This document shows, one piece after another, positions 11,776 to 24,800 of a stretch of 64,000 nucleotides of DNA (positions are counted from its first letter, which is position 1; every line of letters begins with the position of its first letter). A program made the position numbers and the translations under genes. The notes under the pieces are model-generated. The model was not told the origin of the DNA. It was given only the letters and a program-made list of their open reading frames with translations, and searched no databases. Origin of the DNA: Bretschneidera sinensis (lineage: Eukaryota > Streptophyta > Magnoliopsida > Brassicales > Akaniaceae); NCBI GenBank assembly GCA_023935145.1, contig CM043698.1:61319501-61383500 (forward strand). The letters run 5' to 3'.

Positions 11776-11944
11776 TATAAGAATGGGAAAAGGAAAACTC
11801 ACCAAAGATAGATCTCCACGGCAACTCCAAGCACTTCAAACCCAAAGGCAAGCTCACACCTCGATCCTCTCCATGACAAAAAGCTCCCAAACTCTAGCAG
11901 ACTCCGAGGGCTCTCAATCTCTGACTAACTCCAAGGACTCTCAT

Positions 11945-12060
11945 TACACTCCCCAAGGCTGCTGATGGCGTACCATCAAGGGCATGCACCTCCTTCACAC
12001 TCCCCAAGGCTACAGAAGGCGTACTATCAAGGGAATGCACCGTCTTTACACTCCCCAAAA
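11945..12060 (+). repeat. 51-bp tandem repeat, about two units, in Tat 3' region
   Basis: CTCCCCAAGGCT starts at about 11950 and 12001, each followed by a GGCGTAC(C/T)ATCAAGGG(C/A)ATGCAC block. A third partial start (CTCCCCAAAA) is cut at 12060 by the solo LTR. It is separate in sequence from the 48-bp array at 14.2 kb. Confidence 0.7.
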
Positions 12061-12064
12061 TGAC

Positions 12065-14056
12065 TATAACGATTCATCCCAGGTTGGCCAACCTCAAGAC
12101 GCAGTCATCACGTTTTGAAATCCCAACACGACACATATATGCAATAATATAAAAACATATATCGATTGAAAATAAATAAATATATATACACATGAATCCT
12201 CAACCCTCAATAGAGGAGTTATATTATTTAGATCTCAACTAAAACAATACATACAACATATTATACATGAATATTTACAAAATTTTTTCCATTAGTTTGA
12301 GGATGTGGACCACGAGATTTACAGATAATAACTCAGTCTGAATCTCAGCTCACAAATCTATCTGCTCTGTTCGTTACCTGAAATTATTTAACAATGAGGA
12401 GTGAGTTTCACAAATTCAGTGAATTATATTTACTATAAGTGCTCAATTTGTATGCTTTTAGTTATATTCATTCATTGTTAAATCAGCATAATTAACCATC
12501 TATCTCTTCTCACATTCTAATTAAATCATTTATCAATTTCTCTTAATAAATAAATTACCAGGCTATCCTCTTTCAATACATATATCTTATATATTTTATC
12601 AATTTAGTATCATCATAAAGTTCACATCATATAAAAAATCAATAATATAATTCTTTATTATGTCATCATTTCTATTTATTTATCATCAAAACTGATTCTT
12701 TAACGTCTTAGGTATTAATAATAAATATTTTAAAACAAATATAATGCATGAATTTAAATTTTCTTTCTTTCTTTATCATCAGATCATTTCATATTATCAT
12801 CTGGGAACGTCTTCCCACATGTTGACATGTTTCAGCAAACCAGTTCCTTCTTGGTCTTCTTAGCCAAACCAGCTGCCTTTCTGGTCTTCTCAGCCAGACT
12901 AACTGCCTTCCTGGTCTTCTCAGCCAGACCAGTTGCTTTCTTGGTATTCTCAGCCAGACCAGCTGCCTTCTTGGCCTTTTCTTTTATGCATATGAACAAT
13001 AATATGCAAGCAAGCATACATCAAAGCATTCAATTCAACTATCTAGCTCTTTCTCAAAATTATTATTTTTATTATATTTATTAAATTGTCTCATATATCA
13101 TATCAATTTTCAATCATGTTTTCAGAAATTTCATATAACTTCTCAACATATTTTTCATTAATCCATCCTTTTTAAAATATAAATTCTTATATAATTAATA
13201 TTCAACATAATATTATGTCTCTAACCAATAAATCAATCAATTATCATACTTAACGGAAAAATACATCATTAAATCATTATAATTCAACCATTTATTCAAA
13301 TATCATAAATTCATATTTTTTATTGGTCTCGATTACTAAAAGTAAATCTAACTCACCATGTAGCACTTAAAGCTACCCATGGATCACCTCTTTGCCTTTC
13401 TTGCTTTTTTCAGTAATTTCACCCGATTGCTGATCGTCAACACCTATTTACATTAAAATTTCTAATTTATTCTTAAATTCTTCTGTAATCCATACCTTCT
13501 AATTTCTACATCAAATTCCGGTTAATTTCATGTATGCATAATTTCAAAAATAAAATTCACATTATTACCTTTTTTTTCTTAATGTTTCTCTTGAATCTCT
13601 TTAAAATTCTCCCATAAACTTCTTCAAAACTTCAATCTTTCAACCCTTCTTTCAGTCCCCGGGTGTTTAAGGAAATAGAGTAATTTAAGAGAGAATATAA
13701 TTTTAGAGTGAGAAAGAAATTTGTAAACTAATTTTTTTAACAAAACAAAACAAAAAACTAAATTTTTATGTCTAAACCCACCCCTGACTTGTGATCATTC
13801 TTCATATTGTTTTCATCTCATGTGTCTTGCATGCAAGATGCATGCATTGTGTGGACTACACCTAGACACCTAGCGTCCAAGTGTTTATCTTTCTTTTTTT
13901 TTTCTTTCTTTGTAACCATAAAAGACATAGCGTCCAGGTGTCCCTTTTTTTAATTATTATATTAATAGTAAATATTCTATATATATATTATTTTAATTCC
14001 ATGTAATATCTATCAAATTACTTTTTTAACCTTACTTTAAGAACACGGGTATTACA
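12065..14056 (-). mobile_element. Solo LTR of the chromovirus family seen at 47-58 kb
   Basis: It shares ordered blocks with the LTRs at 47064-49020 and 53437-55407: AACACGACACATATATGCAA near the left end, the block ACTCACCATGTAGCACTTA, the CTGATCGTCAACACCTA block, and the right end GGGTATTACA. No internal sequence follows. Flanking 5-mers are ATGAC (12060-12064) and ACGAC (14057-14061), a target-site duplication with one mismatch. It therefore inserted into the Tat 3' region and then lost its body by LTR-LTR recombination. The opening TG has become TA. Confidence 0.8.
12838..12985. repeat. 30-bp minisatellite inside the solo LTR
   Basis: About four to five units of the form AGCTGCCTTTCTGGTCTTCT plus CAGCCAGACC. 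The frame encodes a 10-residue repeat (AAFLVFSARP) purely because the unit is a multiple of three. The same site in the two full-family LTRs (47855, 54224) carries a 36-bp version. Confidence 0.75.
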
Positions 14057-14227
14057 ACGACAGAGCACCCTCCAACATTTAATGACCCAACATTTAATAT
14101 CCTAGAACGACTCAATGCTCCAGCATTGAATGTATCCATAGAGAATTCTAGAACAACCCAAAGTCTTCTATAAGCCCAAAGCAAAAAGTCTTCTATGAGC
14201 CCAAGAAACCATGCAGGCCCACTCCTC

Positions 14228-14691
14228 ATCAAAGATCTCCAAGGCCGAGCATTTTGACTGAGGCTCATATGCTTGGTCCCATATCTCCAAGGCCAAGTAT
14301 TTTGACTGAGGCTCATATGCTCGGTCACATTTCTCAAAGACTGGGCATTTCAACCGAGGCTCATATGTTCGGTCCCATGTCTCAAAGACCGAGCATTTCG
14401 ACCGAGGCTCATATGCTCGGTCCCATGTCTCTAAGGCTGAGTATTTCGATTGAGGCTCATATGCTCGGTCCCATGTCTCAAAGATCGAGCATTTCAACTG
14501 AGGCTCATATGCTCGGTCCCATGTTTCCAAGACCAAACATTTCGACTGAGGCTTATATGCTCGGTCCTATGTCTCCAAGGCCGAGCATTTCGACTGAGGC
14601 TCATATGCTCGGTCCCATGCCTTCAAGGTCGGGAATTTTGATTGAGGCTTATATGCTCGGCCCCAGGCTTCCCAGGCCGAAACACGCAACC
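14228..14691. repeat. 48-bp tandem array in the Tat 3' untranslated region
   Basis: Nine full units start with GAGGCT(C/T)ATATG at exact 48-bp steps (14260, 14308, 14356, 14404, 14452, 14500, 14548, 14596, 14644), preceded by a partial unit. Because 48 is a multiple of three, long ORFs appear on both strands (16-residue repeat EAHMLGPMSQRPSIST on +). These are artefacts of the period, not genes. Tat/Ogre elements are known for family-specific tandem repeats between the last gene and the 3' LTR. Confidence 0.9.
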
Positions 14692-14739
14692 AACGACACA
14701 AAGTTCCATTATACTTCCTTAAGCACATAAATATACTTA

Positions 14740-15205
14740 AGGAAGAGGGGACCTCTAATGTAGTAAATAATTCACTCTCTAGTAGCCTGGCGACACGTGG
14801 ATATCTCTCCCTCTAATGACCGGATGACACATGGCTGCGTCAATAACAGGCACGTGACCGAGCAGGTACGAAGCCGTAATCATTCACAGACTTCTTATAC
14901 GTAAAAATAGAAGCAATATTTCAGGAACTACACCGTCTCTGAACACGCAACAAGACCTCTTGCCAGAAAAGTGGGATCTCAAGGATCGCACCATCCGGAG
15001 CACGTGATAAACTTGTTCCCTGAACCATTATAAAAAGACCAAGGTACACAAATCTTAACTCAGTTCAAGTTCATTGCCAAAACACTAATACCACAATTCT
15101 CTCTGTTTTCTCAAAAACTTACACTAACTAATGTATCAGAGAGTCCTCGGAGGGACCTGGAGGCACCACCCCCTTCTCTCCGATGACTCTTTAGCTCATT
15201 CATCT
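14740..15205 (+). repeat. 3' LTR of the Tat element with polypurine tract and TATA box
   Basis: A purine tract (AGGAAGAGGGGA, about 14741-14752) precedes the likely LTR start TGTAGTAAATAATTC at 14759. The LTR carries ACACGTGG and GCACGTGA boxes, a TATA-like TTATAAAAAG at 15028-15037, and the downstream block CTCGGAGGGACCTGGAGGCA usual for Tat R/U5 ends. The right end is not fixed, because the 5' LTR is outside the window. Confidence 0.65.
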
Positions 15206-15620
15206 TTTCTTGCATAGACCATAAAATCCCAGACCTCCAACTTAGCAACAGATTTTCGGCATTAACACTTAGAAACCATAAGCCATTGAAAAAAAAATTA
15301 TATCTAACACCCATATATTTCAACACAATATAACCATTATTCAACAAACTCATAAACCATAAAAAAAATTATATCTAACACCCATGTATGGGAAACGAGA
15401 TTACATAGATTTTAGTGAAACAGAGTATGAAAATCAATATACAGAGAAAGATATGAACTTTCACCACTTCTTCAAGGAGGATGCGACGAACAATGAGAGG
15501 AAGATTTTGAAATTACAGTGAGAGATAGTGATGGGAGAGGGAAATGAGAGAGAACGAGAAGTGAGAGACTGAAATAATTTTGAATTTTGACTGAAACTTT
15601 TGGGTGGAGAAAGAGTCCAC
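15206..15620. other. Intergenic and upstream region of the HflX gene
   Basis: Holds a short duplicated block, AAAAAATTATATCTAACACCCAT, near 15290 and again near 15365. No coding sequence recognised. The promoter of the HflX gene should lie here or just downstream, but I see no clear TATA box. Confidence 0.4.
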
Positions 15621-15893
15621 ATGTCAGCTGATGGTTGGGAATTGCTTAATCTGGTTAAGCAAACAGCAGCTACTTCTTTGGGTCCACAATGGCTGAGCTG
15701 GCGAGAGTATATTGGTGCAGTGCAAATGCATGGTTTTGCACCGGATCTAATCAAGATTTTCTCCCAACCAGAGGTTAAACCTAACCATTACCGTCGAAAG
15801 AAACCCACATCATTTCTTTCCTTATGTACTTTCTATGCAACACAGAACCAAACCAACCAAAGTGACACTACTTTGAACATTCTCAAATGTTGA
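15621..15893 (+). CDS. Unidentified 90-codon ORF overlapping the HflX start
   Basis: Begins MSADGWELLNLVKQTAATSL, continues with GPQWLSWREYIGAVQMHGF, and ends TLNILKC with a TGA at 15891-15893. The stop overlaps the HflX ATG (15887) in another frame. The N-terminal half looks like real protein sequence, but I do not recognise the family. It could be an overlapping upstream ORF in the HflX leader, a captured exon, or chance. Confidence 0.3.
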   Translation: MSADGWELLNLVKQTAATSLGPQWLSWREYIGAVQMHGFAPDLIKIFSQPEVKPNHYRRKKPTSFLSLCTFYATQNQTNQSDTTLNILKC

Positions 15894-18800
15894 GAACCCT
15901 ATCTCTTGCACGAACCCACCTTAGGTCCCTAAGGACCCTAACCAAAACTCTTACCCCACTCTCTCAATCACCGCCATCTCCCTCACCATTTCCCATTCTA
16001 TCTTCTTCTTCTTCATCATCATCATCATCAAAGCAACAAAAGAAGATCAAGGACGAGGAGGATAAATCAAACGACGCTGTTTCTGTACTGTTCAACACAG
16101 ACCCAACAAGCCCGCCTAGGCTCTTCCTGGTCCAACCCAGGCTCCGGCCCCAGTCCTTCTTGCAGGCAAAGCTAAATGAGGCTCTTTGCCTCGCCAATTC
16201 CCTCGAGGAACAGAGAGATGGCTTCTTTGACGTTGATTTCTTCGACAAGGAGTTGCCTACCCATGTCGTTGTTCAAAATCCGTCTCTCAAATCCTCCAAA
16301 GTTCGCGCAGGTCTGTCAGTCTCTCTTTTGGGTTTTAGTGTTACTTTTTTTTTTTTTTTTTTTTTTTAATTTCTAGTGTTGTATGGTATTGTTCAATTTT
16401 GATCAGTTATTCCCTTTTAATTTTATTTTTGGTGTCATGCTGAGGTTTGCTGTTGAAAGCGTTGAGAAAAATTCTTTTTATACGTATTGGAGTTTGGTTC
16501 TTTTTATTTCTTTTTCATTGATTTCAATTTTGATTGTAGTTTAATCTTGGGGCCCTTTACTTATCAGTGTTAGCGCCGGTTATCATGCTTCCATTCTAGT
16601 GGAATGCCCATGAGAGGCTAACGGGTCATGGGTTTTGTTCAAATATTCTGTAAATAACAATTCTTTTACTGGTATTCTATATATTCCTTGGCCATTAACG
16701 CAAAGAAGCATATGTATGTAGATACATATTTTGGACCTGGGACAGTAGAGAATATCAAATGCCATCTAAATGCTGCAGAGTCAGAGGCAAGGAACTATCT
16801 TTGTTTTTACTTCCATTTGACATGAGTTTATGTTGGTTAATCTCTAAATTAACTGTGTTTGTAGCACATCATTGTGGAATCTTAACTATTATCCTACAAT
16901 TTTAATAGGAAGAAGTGGATGCTGTTTTTGTTAATGCGATTTTGACCGGCATTCAACAACGGAATTTGGAGGTAAGTTGTGCCTGCATAAGTTTTCTTCC
17001 TTTTTCTTTTCCTCCTTTTTTTCTCTGAAGAAGTTAACTTGAGCTCTAGTAACTTGCTTTTCTGTTATATATTTCTTACATCTCCATCTTCTGTGACAGC
17101 GAGCATGGGGCAAACCAGTTTTAGATCGCGTGGGCCTTATAATAGAGATATTTAATGCTCATGCCCATACAAAAGAAGCAAAGCTGCAGGTACTATAATG
17201 GTTTTACCTGAGAACTTTCACTCCCTTGCGTTTCAATTTTAGTCTTCTTAGAAACTGCTTTGGTGGACCTTTTGGTCCCCCTTTGGATTTTGCAGGCTGA
17301 ATTAGCAGCTCTCATGTATAAAAAGAGTAGGCTTGTTCGTGTTCGTGGCTCTGATGGACGCTATACTTTTGGAGCAACTGAAGAAGCTGAAGTCGTTAGT
17401 GCTCGAGGGTGTGTTTGTTGCCTGAATTTCTAGTAGAACATTGCTAAATTTAAAGTTTGTGAACATCTGTATGTGGTAGTGGTAGACTCTTGAGAAAAAA
17501 GTATTCCTTTGTTTTAGCAATTGCATTTCATGAGCTTATCAATTAGCATTACTCAGCATTTAAGTTCTAGCTGTGTTAGTTTTTAGGTCATACAGTGGTC
17601 CTTCAATGGGGAAATTGAAATGTTAAAATTTAATATGACCTACTAATCTGTGCCTGTGTTTGTTGTGATGAATTCACTTTATATTACACAATTTGAACTT
17701 GTTCAATTCAGTTGTCATTTTCAGTGCCATCTGTGTTAGGGGAAGTAATGAGACCTGACCCAAAGTCATTTTTTGCCACTCTTGTCTACTGTTCTTGATA
17801 AGTTGCCACCCTTTCTACTTTTTTTCCTTGTATACATCCCATTTACAGATGTACGTCACTTATGCTACCTTTTTTTGTACAGAAAGCTAAATACATTGAG
17901 ATGTACAGTTTCAATAAAGCTTTGCTTTATAGAGAGAGATGGTGAAAGGATGACAAGATTTAGGACTTCTTTGTTTGGTTTATTTCCAGTTTTGAGGTGT
18001 TTCATGGTTCTGGTAGTATGTTATCATCCTGAGGCACAGACACTTGCAATATCTCTCCCACATGCTCTCCCCTCCCCCACAATGTATAAATTCTTGGAAC
18101 AATTTTGAGGTGTATGGATATTGGTTGCAGGAGAGGAAGTGGAGGACGTGGCTTTATTAGTGGTGCAGGTGAAACTGAACTTCAGCTTCAACGACGAAGG
18201 TCTGCACGCTGATGCTAATTTTATAAGTTTATTGTGGTGATTCTTAGATTCTTTAGTTATTATTATTTCCTCTGGAAAAAATGATTATTTCACTTGATTT
18301 TATGAAAGTTGGTCTACTATATTGGATGTTTGTTTCTGTATTGAGTCTATTTCATTGAATTTTCTTTCTCTAAGCTTATTGTATTCTAAAGTGAGTAAAA
18401 TATAAAACTCATGCGAGATGAAGCGTTCGGTGTAATGTACTCCCTCGCTCGAATTTTTTACTCTCTTTTGACCATGCACAATTTGTAAGAAAGTGTGATA
18501 TTACTTCAAAATGCTAAACATCAAACCTATTTTTCGTATTTACCCTCATCAATTTGAGAGTAGCTAGTCTTAACCATAGTTACTAGGATCCTTATACCCC
18601 CTTGGAATCACACTCCGGATCCTGTGTTCTGATTTGTCCTGTGTTTGTGCACCGGACACTCAAAATTGGCGGTTTATATTTAACTTAATAATTAAATAAA
18701 GGAGGGAATTTATAGCTAAAAATTGAAAAAAAAGAGGAGAGTTTTAGATATAAGGAAGGAAAAACATAATATTAATACTTTGTTTTAAAAAAAATTTATA

Positions 18801-21800
18801 AGAATAATTTCTTTTAAACTTATGTTTTCAAAAATCATAGTTGTCAAAACTCGTCATCTTCTTACTTATTAATGTGCATACAACTTTTTATCTAAGTTAT
18901 ATTATATTTATACATATATCTAATATCTTAATTTTATATGCGCACATAATAAACTTTCTAAGTCTACCCTTGCATACCGTGTACCAGGTGGGTAACATGC
19001 CATGCTCCCGAACTTGTACCATGAACCAGGACGTACCTAATTTCTGCTAACTATGGTCTTAACTTGCTATATATTGTTATTGTAAAGGGTATAAGTGAAA
19101 GTTTAATGATAATATAATTGACTTCTTGAAAGAGGAATAATTTTGGGACTTAAAAAATAGAAAAGGAGGACAATAGTAATTGGACAAAGGGAGTACATGA
19201 GCATCGGGAGATTTTCCAACCAATTCTGGTCGAAACTTTTGGTGTCAAACATGTCATATCATTGTTCTTGTGTAAGAATTAGTGTTGGATGGGAAAATAT
19301 ATATGGGACTAAACGCATTCTGAACTTTCTACTATACGTTCCCTTTTCATCTCAAAAGAAAAAAATCTTCCTCTTTTAGGTTGTACACAGTCATCTCATA
19401 TGAAGCTGTTTTTCAATTACATTCTCCATATGAAGCTGGAACCTTTAATGAGCACTACCTTGGAATCATGTCCTTTGATGATTTTTGTGCTTGGTCATAT
19501 TAGAGATTATGTTTCCATGGGCAGTTTCTGTATCGTTATGGTTAGATGTCATGGGCAAATATTACAGTCTAATACTTCTGATACTTGGTCACTGGGTCAT
19601 GCCGTGGCATTGTTTTGTGGGCTATGTGTTTTTTCCTGCCAGGTAGTAGTAAGAATTGAATGCAAAAGCCCTCCTAATCCAGTAGGTGCCTCCATTGTTG
19701 AGCTATAACAGTAGTGGATTATGTATATAGGACTTCAGTTGTCCAGAACATTAAAAATTATGTATCGATCTTTATTCTTGTTGCATGGCTGGCCTTCTTT
19801 CTTCTATTTATTTTTTGTGTCTGAATTTGTTTCTTGTAAATTGTTTACTCTTTAATAGGTAAAAAACGAGATTCTAAGTACAAGCTCTATCAATAGTACA
19901 TGATTTATATTTTATATCTTGAATGTATATTAATAAGGTACTGTATTTCAGAATTTCAGAACGGAGGAATCATTTGTTATCCCAAATTGAAGACATTCGC
20001 CGTACTCGTGCATTGCAACGTGCTGCTCGAAGAAGGCGGACTGGATTTGATGCCCAAGGTTTGGCCACCGTTGCTGTTGTAGGATACACAAATGCTGTAA
20101 GTGGTCTAGATCTTGTGAAGATTCTTCTCCCTTTCTGCTATACAAATAAACTCATTTTGAAATATTTTTTTCCTTTTACTGACAGGGGAAATCTACATTA
20201 ATAAGTACATTGTCTGACACTGATCTATACAGTAATGAGCGGTATTTTTATCCCCTTAAAAGCACTTATTCTCTATATTTGGATGCTGTATCATAATTAA
20301 GATATGATGTCGTGATGTATCCTCAGTTACCTATTTTTGTGGTTTCTAAATGGGAAAAGAGTGTGCATTGTCAATCCTTTGTGGTTTAAAAGAAGTTTTT
20401 TGAGTTTGTAAGTGAAGGTGTTGCTGGGAACACGGTGAGGTTTTCAGAGTATGCTCCAAGAAGGAAGATTTCTATCTGGTTAAATAAGCTAGAGTTTCTC
20501 TTGTTTCCGAAGGTATGGAAACAATTTTTGTTTGATAAGAGGGAAGAAAATTGGTACCGGAGAAGGAGAGAGTGGAACAGATCTTTGTTAGTGGGTTTAC
20601 ATAGGAACAAGAATGGACGTTTCGTCTCTGTGACTGGAATTTTGTTAGAATCTAGTGGGTGTTCAAGGGTTAAGGGATGTTCTGGTTTGGAAGCTTCTGG
20701 GTTCATTGGAGTTGATTGAAGGGTCAGTCAATTTAATTTGGCTCTAGTGGAGAGTGATGATTTGTTGGAGCAGTGGGGGGAATGGATGTAAGGGATGAGC
20801 TAGCTGTGATGTGAATAGGAAGACGTCAGCGTGAGTTTTAAATTGGGTTAAAAAATTTCATAAATTGGTTAGGGTTTCTATAGTTGGGGTGGAAGATTAA
20901 GCTATTAAATTGTTTGAGGAAATCAAGCGTCTTTGGGTTGAAGAATGTAAATCTCGATGTCGAGGTCATTCTACAGGCAGGAAGCAAGCTAAGGGGGGTA
21001 ATAGAGAGTTGAAAAGGTTAGAGTTTGATGTCAACTATGACAAGATCGATGGAAGTGTAGGAAGAGGAGGAGAGGAGTTTTTAGAGGAGTCGAGGGGAGA
21101 ATTTGTGATCGAATGATATGGAAAAGTATTTCGTGGAATGTGAAAGGGGTTAATGACTTGACGAAGAAGGATTCTATTAAGCATTTTCTAAGAGAATGGA
21201 AGGGAGCTGTGATGTGTCTTCACGAGACTAAACTGGAGCAAGTTGATGAGTTTATTTTTCGTAGTCTTTAGGGTATTAGATCTTGTGGTTGGAAACCTTT
21301 GCCGTCGCTTCGTGCTTCGGCAAGAGTTGTAATTATGTGGGACATGCGTGTGTTGGAGTTGGTTGATGCCTAGGTGGGTTCGTTTTCAGTTTCTTGTGTC
21401 TTTAGGGGTCTCTTTAATGGTAATAGAAGTCTGTTTTGGGAAGAGTTGGTGGTTACTAGACATTGCTGGCATCTACCTTGGGTGTTAAGGGGTGATTTAA
21501 TGTAGAGCTTTTTCCTTGTGAGAGATTAGGGGGGACCTTGAAACCAAGTCTATGAGGGAGTTTCTAGAGTTTGTGAGGGGTAATAATCTTCTTGATTTGC
21601 CGTTATCGGAAGGGTCCTTTACTTGGTCGTATTTAAGAGAGTCTCCATCTTTCTCAAGGATTAACCGGTTCCTTGTGTCTGCTTGTTGGGAAAATCAGTG
21701 TCCTACTCTGATCCAAAAGCTTCGACTTTTTTTCAGTTTGAGAATATGTGGTTGTGGGTGGATGGGTTTCTTGATCTCATCAAGGGCTGGTGGGAGGGTG

Positions 21801-24800
21801 CTTTTTCAATGGAATGACTAGCTTTGTGGTAGCTAAGAAATTAAAGAGAGTTATAGAAGAAATGCAAAAATGGAATAGAGGGTCCTTTGGTAAAATTAAC
21901 TCAACTATTAATGCTCTGGTGGGAGAAATTAATGGGTTTGATGAAAAAGAGGTTAGAGAGGGGCTGTTGAGGAGTGAGTTTGATAGAAGAACGGATGCTA
22001 AGGAGTTAGCTAAGCTCATTACCATGGAGGAAATTTCTTGGAGACAAAAATCAAGGGAATTATGGCATTGTGAGGGAGATAAAAATACCAAGTATTTTCA
22101 TCGTATGACCGATGCTCATAGGAGATTTAATTTTATTAACTTTATTGAGGTAGATGGTTTGGTGTTTGAGGAGAGGGAAATCAAAGGGGCCATCAGTGGG
22201 TTTTACGAGAATCGTTATAAAGAAACTTGTTGGAATAGGCCGAATTTGGACGGTTTGAACTTCTCTAGAATTGATGAGATTGATGTTGTATGGCTTAAGA
22301 GCTTTTATTGAGGAAGAAATTGTTGCCGCTCTCAAGGCGTGTGATGGTGATAAAGCTCCACGTCCCGATAGCTTTCCTTTCTCATAACTGGGAGGTGATT
22401 AAGGGAGATGCTCGTTTTTTTAGGACTTTCATTTTTCAGGGGAGTTTGTGAGTAGCCTAAATGCTACTTTTGTCACTTTGATCCCAAAAAAGAAAGGGGC
22501 GTCAAATATTAGAGATTTCAGACCTACTAGCCTTGTGGATTGTATGTACAAGCTCTTATCAAAAGTGATAACTTCTAGATTGAAGGGTGTGATTATGAAA
22601 ATGGTTAGCCTTATGCAAAACGTGTTTATAGAGGGAAGATAAATTTTGGATGTGGTTTTGATAGCAAATGAAGTGGTGGATGCTCAGTTGAAGAATGTTG
22701 GGGGAGGGGTTATTTGCAAACTTGATATGGAAAAGTTGTATGACCAGGTTTGTTGGGGTTTTGTTATCTATTTATTGAAACATATGGGTTTTGGAGAAAA
22801 ATGGTGTAAGTGGATTCTCAAGTGTTTATCCTCCACTTTTTTTTTTTTTTTCATATTGGTTAATGGGTGTCCTTTGGTTTTTTCCGAGCTTTTAGAGGGC
22901 TAAGACAAGGGGATCCTTTGTCTCCTTTTTTGTTCACTTTAGTTATGAAGGCTCTAAGCAAGATGTTGGTGAAAGAAGTTGATATGGGATTCTTGTTCGA
23001 TTTTAAAGTGGGAGGTAATGACGGTAATATTAATGTATCTCACCTTCTTTTTGCCGACAATATGATTGTTTTTTATGGGGTTGAAGCTACACAAATTTTG
23101 CACCTTCAAGGTATTCTTCTTTGCTTTGAGGCAGTGTTGGGTCTTAAGGTTAATCTTGCTAAAAGTGTTCTAATCCCTCTTGGAGGAGGTGCTAATGGGA
23201 GCCTTCTCGCTGGTTTATTGTGGTATAAATTGGGAATGCTCCCTATCTCTTATCTTGGTCTTCTCCTCGGGGCTCGGTTTAAAGACAGAAGCATTTGAAA
23301 TCCAATTGTGGAAAAGTTTGAGAAGTGTCTGGCCGGGTGGAAGAATCACTACCTTTCAAAAGTGAGAAAACCCACTCTCATTAAAAGCACTCTTTCTAGC
23401 CTTTCGGTCTATTTTATGTCTCTTTTTCCTATTCCTAGTTCGGTGGTCAATAGATTGGAAAGCATCCAAAGGAGATTTCTTTGGGGTAACTCGACAGAGG
23501 ATTTTAAGTACCACTTGGTTAATTGGGGGTTGGTGAAGCTTCCTTTAGAAAGAGGGGGCCGTGGTATTAAATCTTTCTCCTTGCTCAATAAGGCTCTTCT
23601 TGGTAAATGGATTTGGAGGTTCATTTTTGAGAAAGATCACTTGTGGAGGAAAGCAGTGGTGGCGAAGTTTGGGATGGATCTTGATGGTTGGATGTCCAAA
23701 GAACCGTGAGGAGCTTATGGAGTGGGAGTGTGGAAGTGGATTAGAAAGGAATGGGAGGAGTTTCGACATTATATTGAGATCTTGGTGGGTAATGGAATGA
23801 AGACTCTGTTTTGGTATGATACTTGGTGTGGAAACACCCCTTTAAAGGACAAATTTCAGAGTGTCTTTAGTTTGGTTAGAGACAAAGAAGTGCGAGTTAG
23901 CTCTTGTTTTTCCTTAACTAACGAAGGGGTCTCTTAGGTTATGCCTTTTATTCATAATGTTCAAGATTGGGAAGTCGAGGAGGTTACGTTGTTTTTGGAT
24001 TCCTTATTTTCTTCTCAAATTGAGGTGGGGAGGGAGAATGAATTGAGATGGAGACCTAGATCGGATAAAGGCTTTATAGTGAAAGATTTTTATAATATTC
24101 TTGTTGATAAAGACCTTGCTAGTAATCATCCTAATTACCCGTGGAAAGCTATTTGGTGTGCTAAGGCTCCTAAGAAAGTTAGCTTTTTTGTGTGGGATGC
24201 CTCGTGGGATAGAATTCTTCCTATTGACAATTTACAAAGAAGGGGAAAGGTGTTGGTTAATAGGTGTTTTATTTGTAAGGAAAAGGCTGAGTTCGTTTAT
24301 CATCTCTTGATAGATTGCTCTTTAGTTAGAAGTTTGTGTGAAATGGTTTATAAAATTGTGAGGGTTTATTAGGTAGTTGCGGGGCCTGTGAGAGATGAAG
24401 TTGAGCTTGGAGCGGCTTAAGAGCCTCCAAAGAAGTCAAAAAGCCTTTAGAGTTAATTACACATTTTATTTGGTGGATAGTGTGAAGAGAGAGGAACCCG
24501 AGGGCCTTTGATGGTATTGAAAGACCGATTGCTACTATTAGAGATAATTGGTTTAACACTCTTAATTTTTGGGCTAAAGGAATTTTTTTAAATAATAATG
24601 ATCTTTTAGATTTTGTAGAGCTTTTGCATTGTAATTAGCCGCTGGATTTTTGGTGCACCCTCTTTATGCTTCTTAATAAAAATATTACTTTAAAAAAAAA
24701 GATATAATGTCGACATTGAACTTTGAATATCTCGTGGACTTCCAATATATGCAGATTGTTTGCCACATTGGATCCTAGATTAAAGAGCGTTGTTCTTCCT

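Larger units (their letters stand above)
1..15205 (+). mobile_element. Decayed Tat-type Ty3/gypsy retrotransposon, 5' end outside window
   Basis: On the + strand the order is gag, protease, reverse transcriptase/RNase H, an extra archaeal-type RNase H, integrase, antisense ORF, tandem repeats and 3' LTR. The second RNase H (around 8330-8640), the antisense ORF and the tandem array before the 3' LTR mark the Tat lineage (Ogre, Retand, Grande). All coding parts carry stops or frameshifts, so the copy is dead. It is interrupted by an Athila-like derivative (1388-5771) and a solo chromovirus LTR (12065-14056). The 5' LTR and primer-binding site lie left of the window, so target-site duplications could not be compared. 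The right boundary near 15,205 is estimated from LTR-like sequence only. Confidence 0.85.
20313..24700 (+). mobile_element. L1-type LINE in HflX intron 7
   Basis: Non-LTR retrotransposon of about 4.4 kb. It is bounded by a 13-bp target-site duplication, AGATATGATGTCG (20300-20312) and AGATATAATGTCG (24700-24712), with one mismatch. A short poly-A (24692-24700) sits at the 3' end. Orientation is the same as the gene. It carries gag-like ORF1, endonuclease, reverse transcriptase and a zf-RVT domain, all broken. Its size suggests moderate 5' truncation. Confidence 0.92.

Noticed and set aside
12827..13084. ORF with AAFLVFSARP repeats that looks like a membrane protein
   Set aside because: It lies wholly inside a solo LTR and is a 30-bp minisatellite.
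14168..14730. Long ORFs on both strands with 16-residue repeats
   Set aside because: They come from a 48-bp tandem array whose period is a multiple of three; drift is at all codon positions and neither has a start context or domain.
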